Positions 63,665-64,000 of a stretch of DNA of 64,000 bases are shown in pieces; position 1 is the first letter of the stretch; every line of letters starts with the position of its first letter. The notes beneath the pieces were generated by a model. It was not told where the DNA came from, made no database searches, and saw nothing but the letters and a program-made list of their open reading frames with translations. The stretch is from positions 225,595 to 289,594 of the forward strand of contig JAGFBZ010000010.1 in assembly GCA_018398805.1 (NCBI GenBank), read 5' to 3'. A program made the position numbers and the translations under genes. The stretch comes from Hirundichthys speculiger. Its lineage: Eukaryota; Chordata; Actinopteri; Beloniformes; Exocoetidae.

Positions 63665-64000
63665 ACAAAGATGAGGAAACCTGGCTGTTCTGTCAGGAGA
63701 CATGTGTTGGCAAAATGTGGCACACTTTGTCAGGGTGATACAGGAACATCCTTCCCTGCCCTGTCAAGGCAGCACCGTTGACTTTTCAACAGCCCGATCG
63801 CTCTACAGCTGCCCCTGTATGTCAATAGACGTAACTGTATCTGCGCTGTCGAGCAGTCTGTGAGTTGGTGAGGGGGGTTAACGGCTACGTCCTCAGTGGA
63901 CATCCACTGTCACCTGATGGGCAACTGAATAGTTCTGCATCTAATGACCTTTCAAAGGTGGATTTGACAATGATTTCAGTTTTCAACCTATCACTCACCA
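63665..64000. other. right edge, no gene
   Basis: No supported feature; short open frames only. Confidence 0.4.

Overview
The window is non-coding, transposon-saturated DNA from a vertebrate, almost certainly a teleost fish. The evidence is the mix of families: L2-type LINEs with an SGNH-esterase ORF1, BEL/Pao and Ty3/gypsy retrotransposons, hAT, piggyBac, Tc1, CACTA and P-element/THAP9-like DNA transposons, tRNA-headed SINEs, and a BEL primer-binding site matching the 3' end of vertebrate tRNA-Phe. No bacterial gene, rRNA or CRISPR array was seen. Every coordinate was read by eye; no database search was possible.

Main structure (1406-39164). An L2-type LINE ORF1 on the minus strand is split in two: its N-terminus lies at 39196-39387 and the rest at 786-1405. 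Between the halves is one block bounded by a 30-bp terminal inverted repeat (1406-1435 and 39135-39164) with AT-rich subterminal repeats. I read this as one very large CACTA (EnSpm)-type transposon. It carries two divergent genes: a TNP2-like transposase reading right (pieces between about 23.4 and 38.3 kb) and, reading left, a six-exon BEN-domain gene (14517 down to 4582) whose exons join in phase with no stop. The start points lie either side of a short central region that is now split by a gypsy element.

Nested elements, with target duplications read from the sequence: a non-autonomous hAT (2795-4543, CTGACAAT); a piggyBac-type element (9672-14017, TTAA) carrying an L2 LINE (10587-13737); Ty3/gypsy 1 (14705-19155, TATGG); Ty3/gypsy 2 (23898-29833, CCCTT) carrying a second copy of the same L2 subfamily (28330-29444, TGAACAT); and BEL/Pao (30715-37110, CCCCT) carrying an L2 3' fragment that in turn carries a TA-flanked MITE. 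Removing gypsy 2 and BEL restores the transposase reading.

Right part (39.2-64 kb). This is older and more fragmented: two GTF2IRD2-like hAT copies, a gypsy chromodomain fragment beside a long LTR, a BEL fragment, a second inverted copy of the hAT at 2.8 kb (46109-47871, ATCTTAGG), a Tc1 tail, and a P-element/THAP9-like transposase broken in two (51.8-52.7 and 61.7-62.2 kb) around later insertions. A LINE at 58.1-61.0 kb contains a telomere-like array and a SINE. tRNA-Ser-like and tRNA-Gly-like sequences lie near the right end.

The best candidate for something not described before is the CACTA-type element with a divergently transcribed, intact-looking BEN-domain gene.
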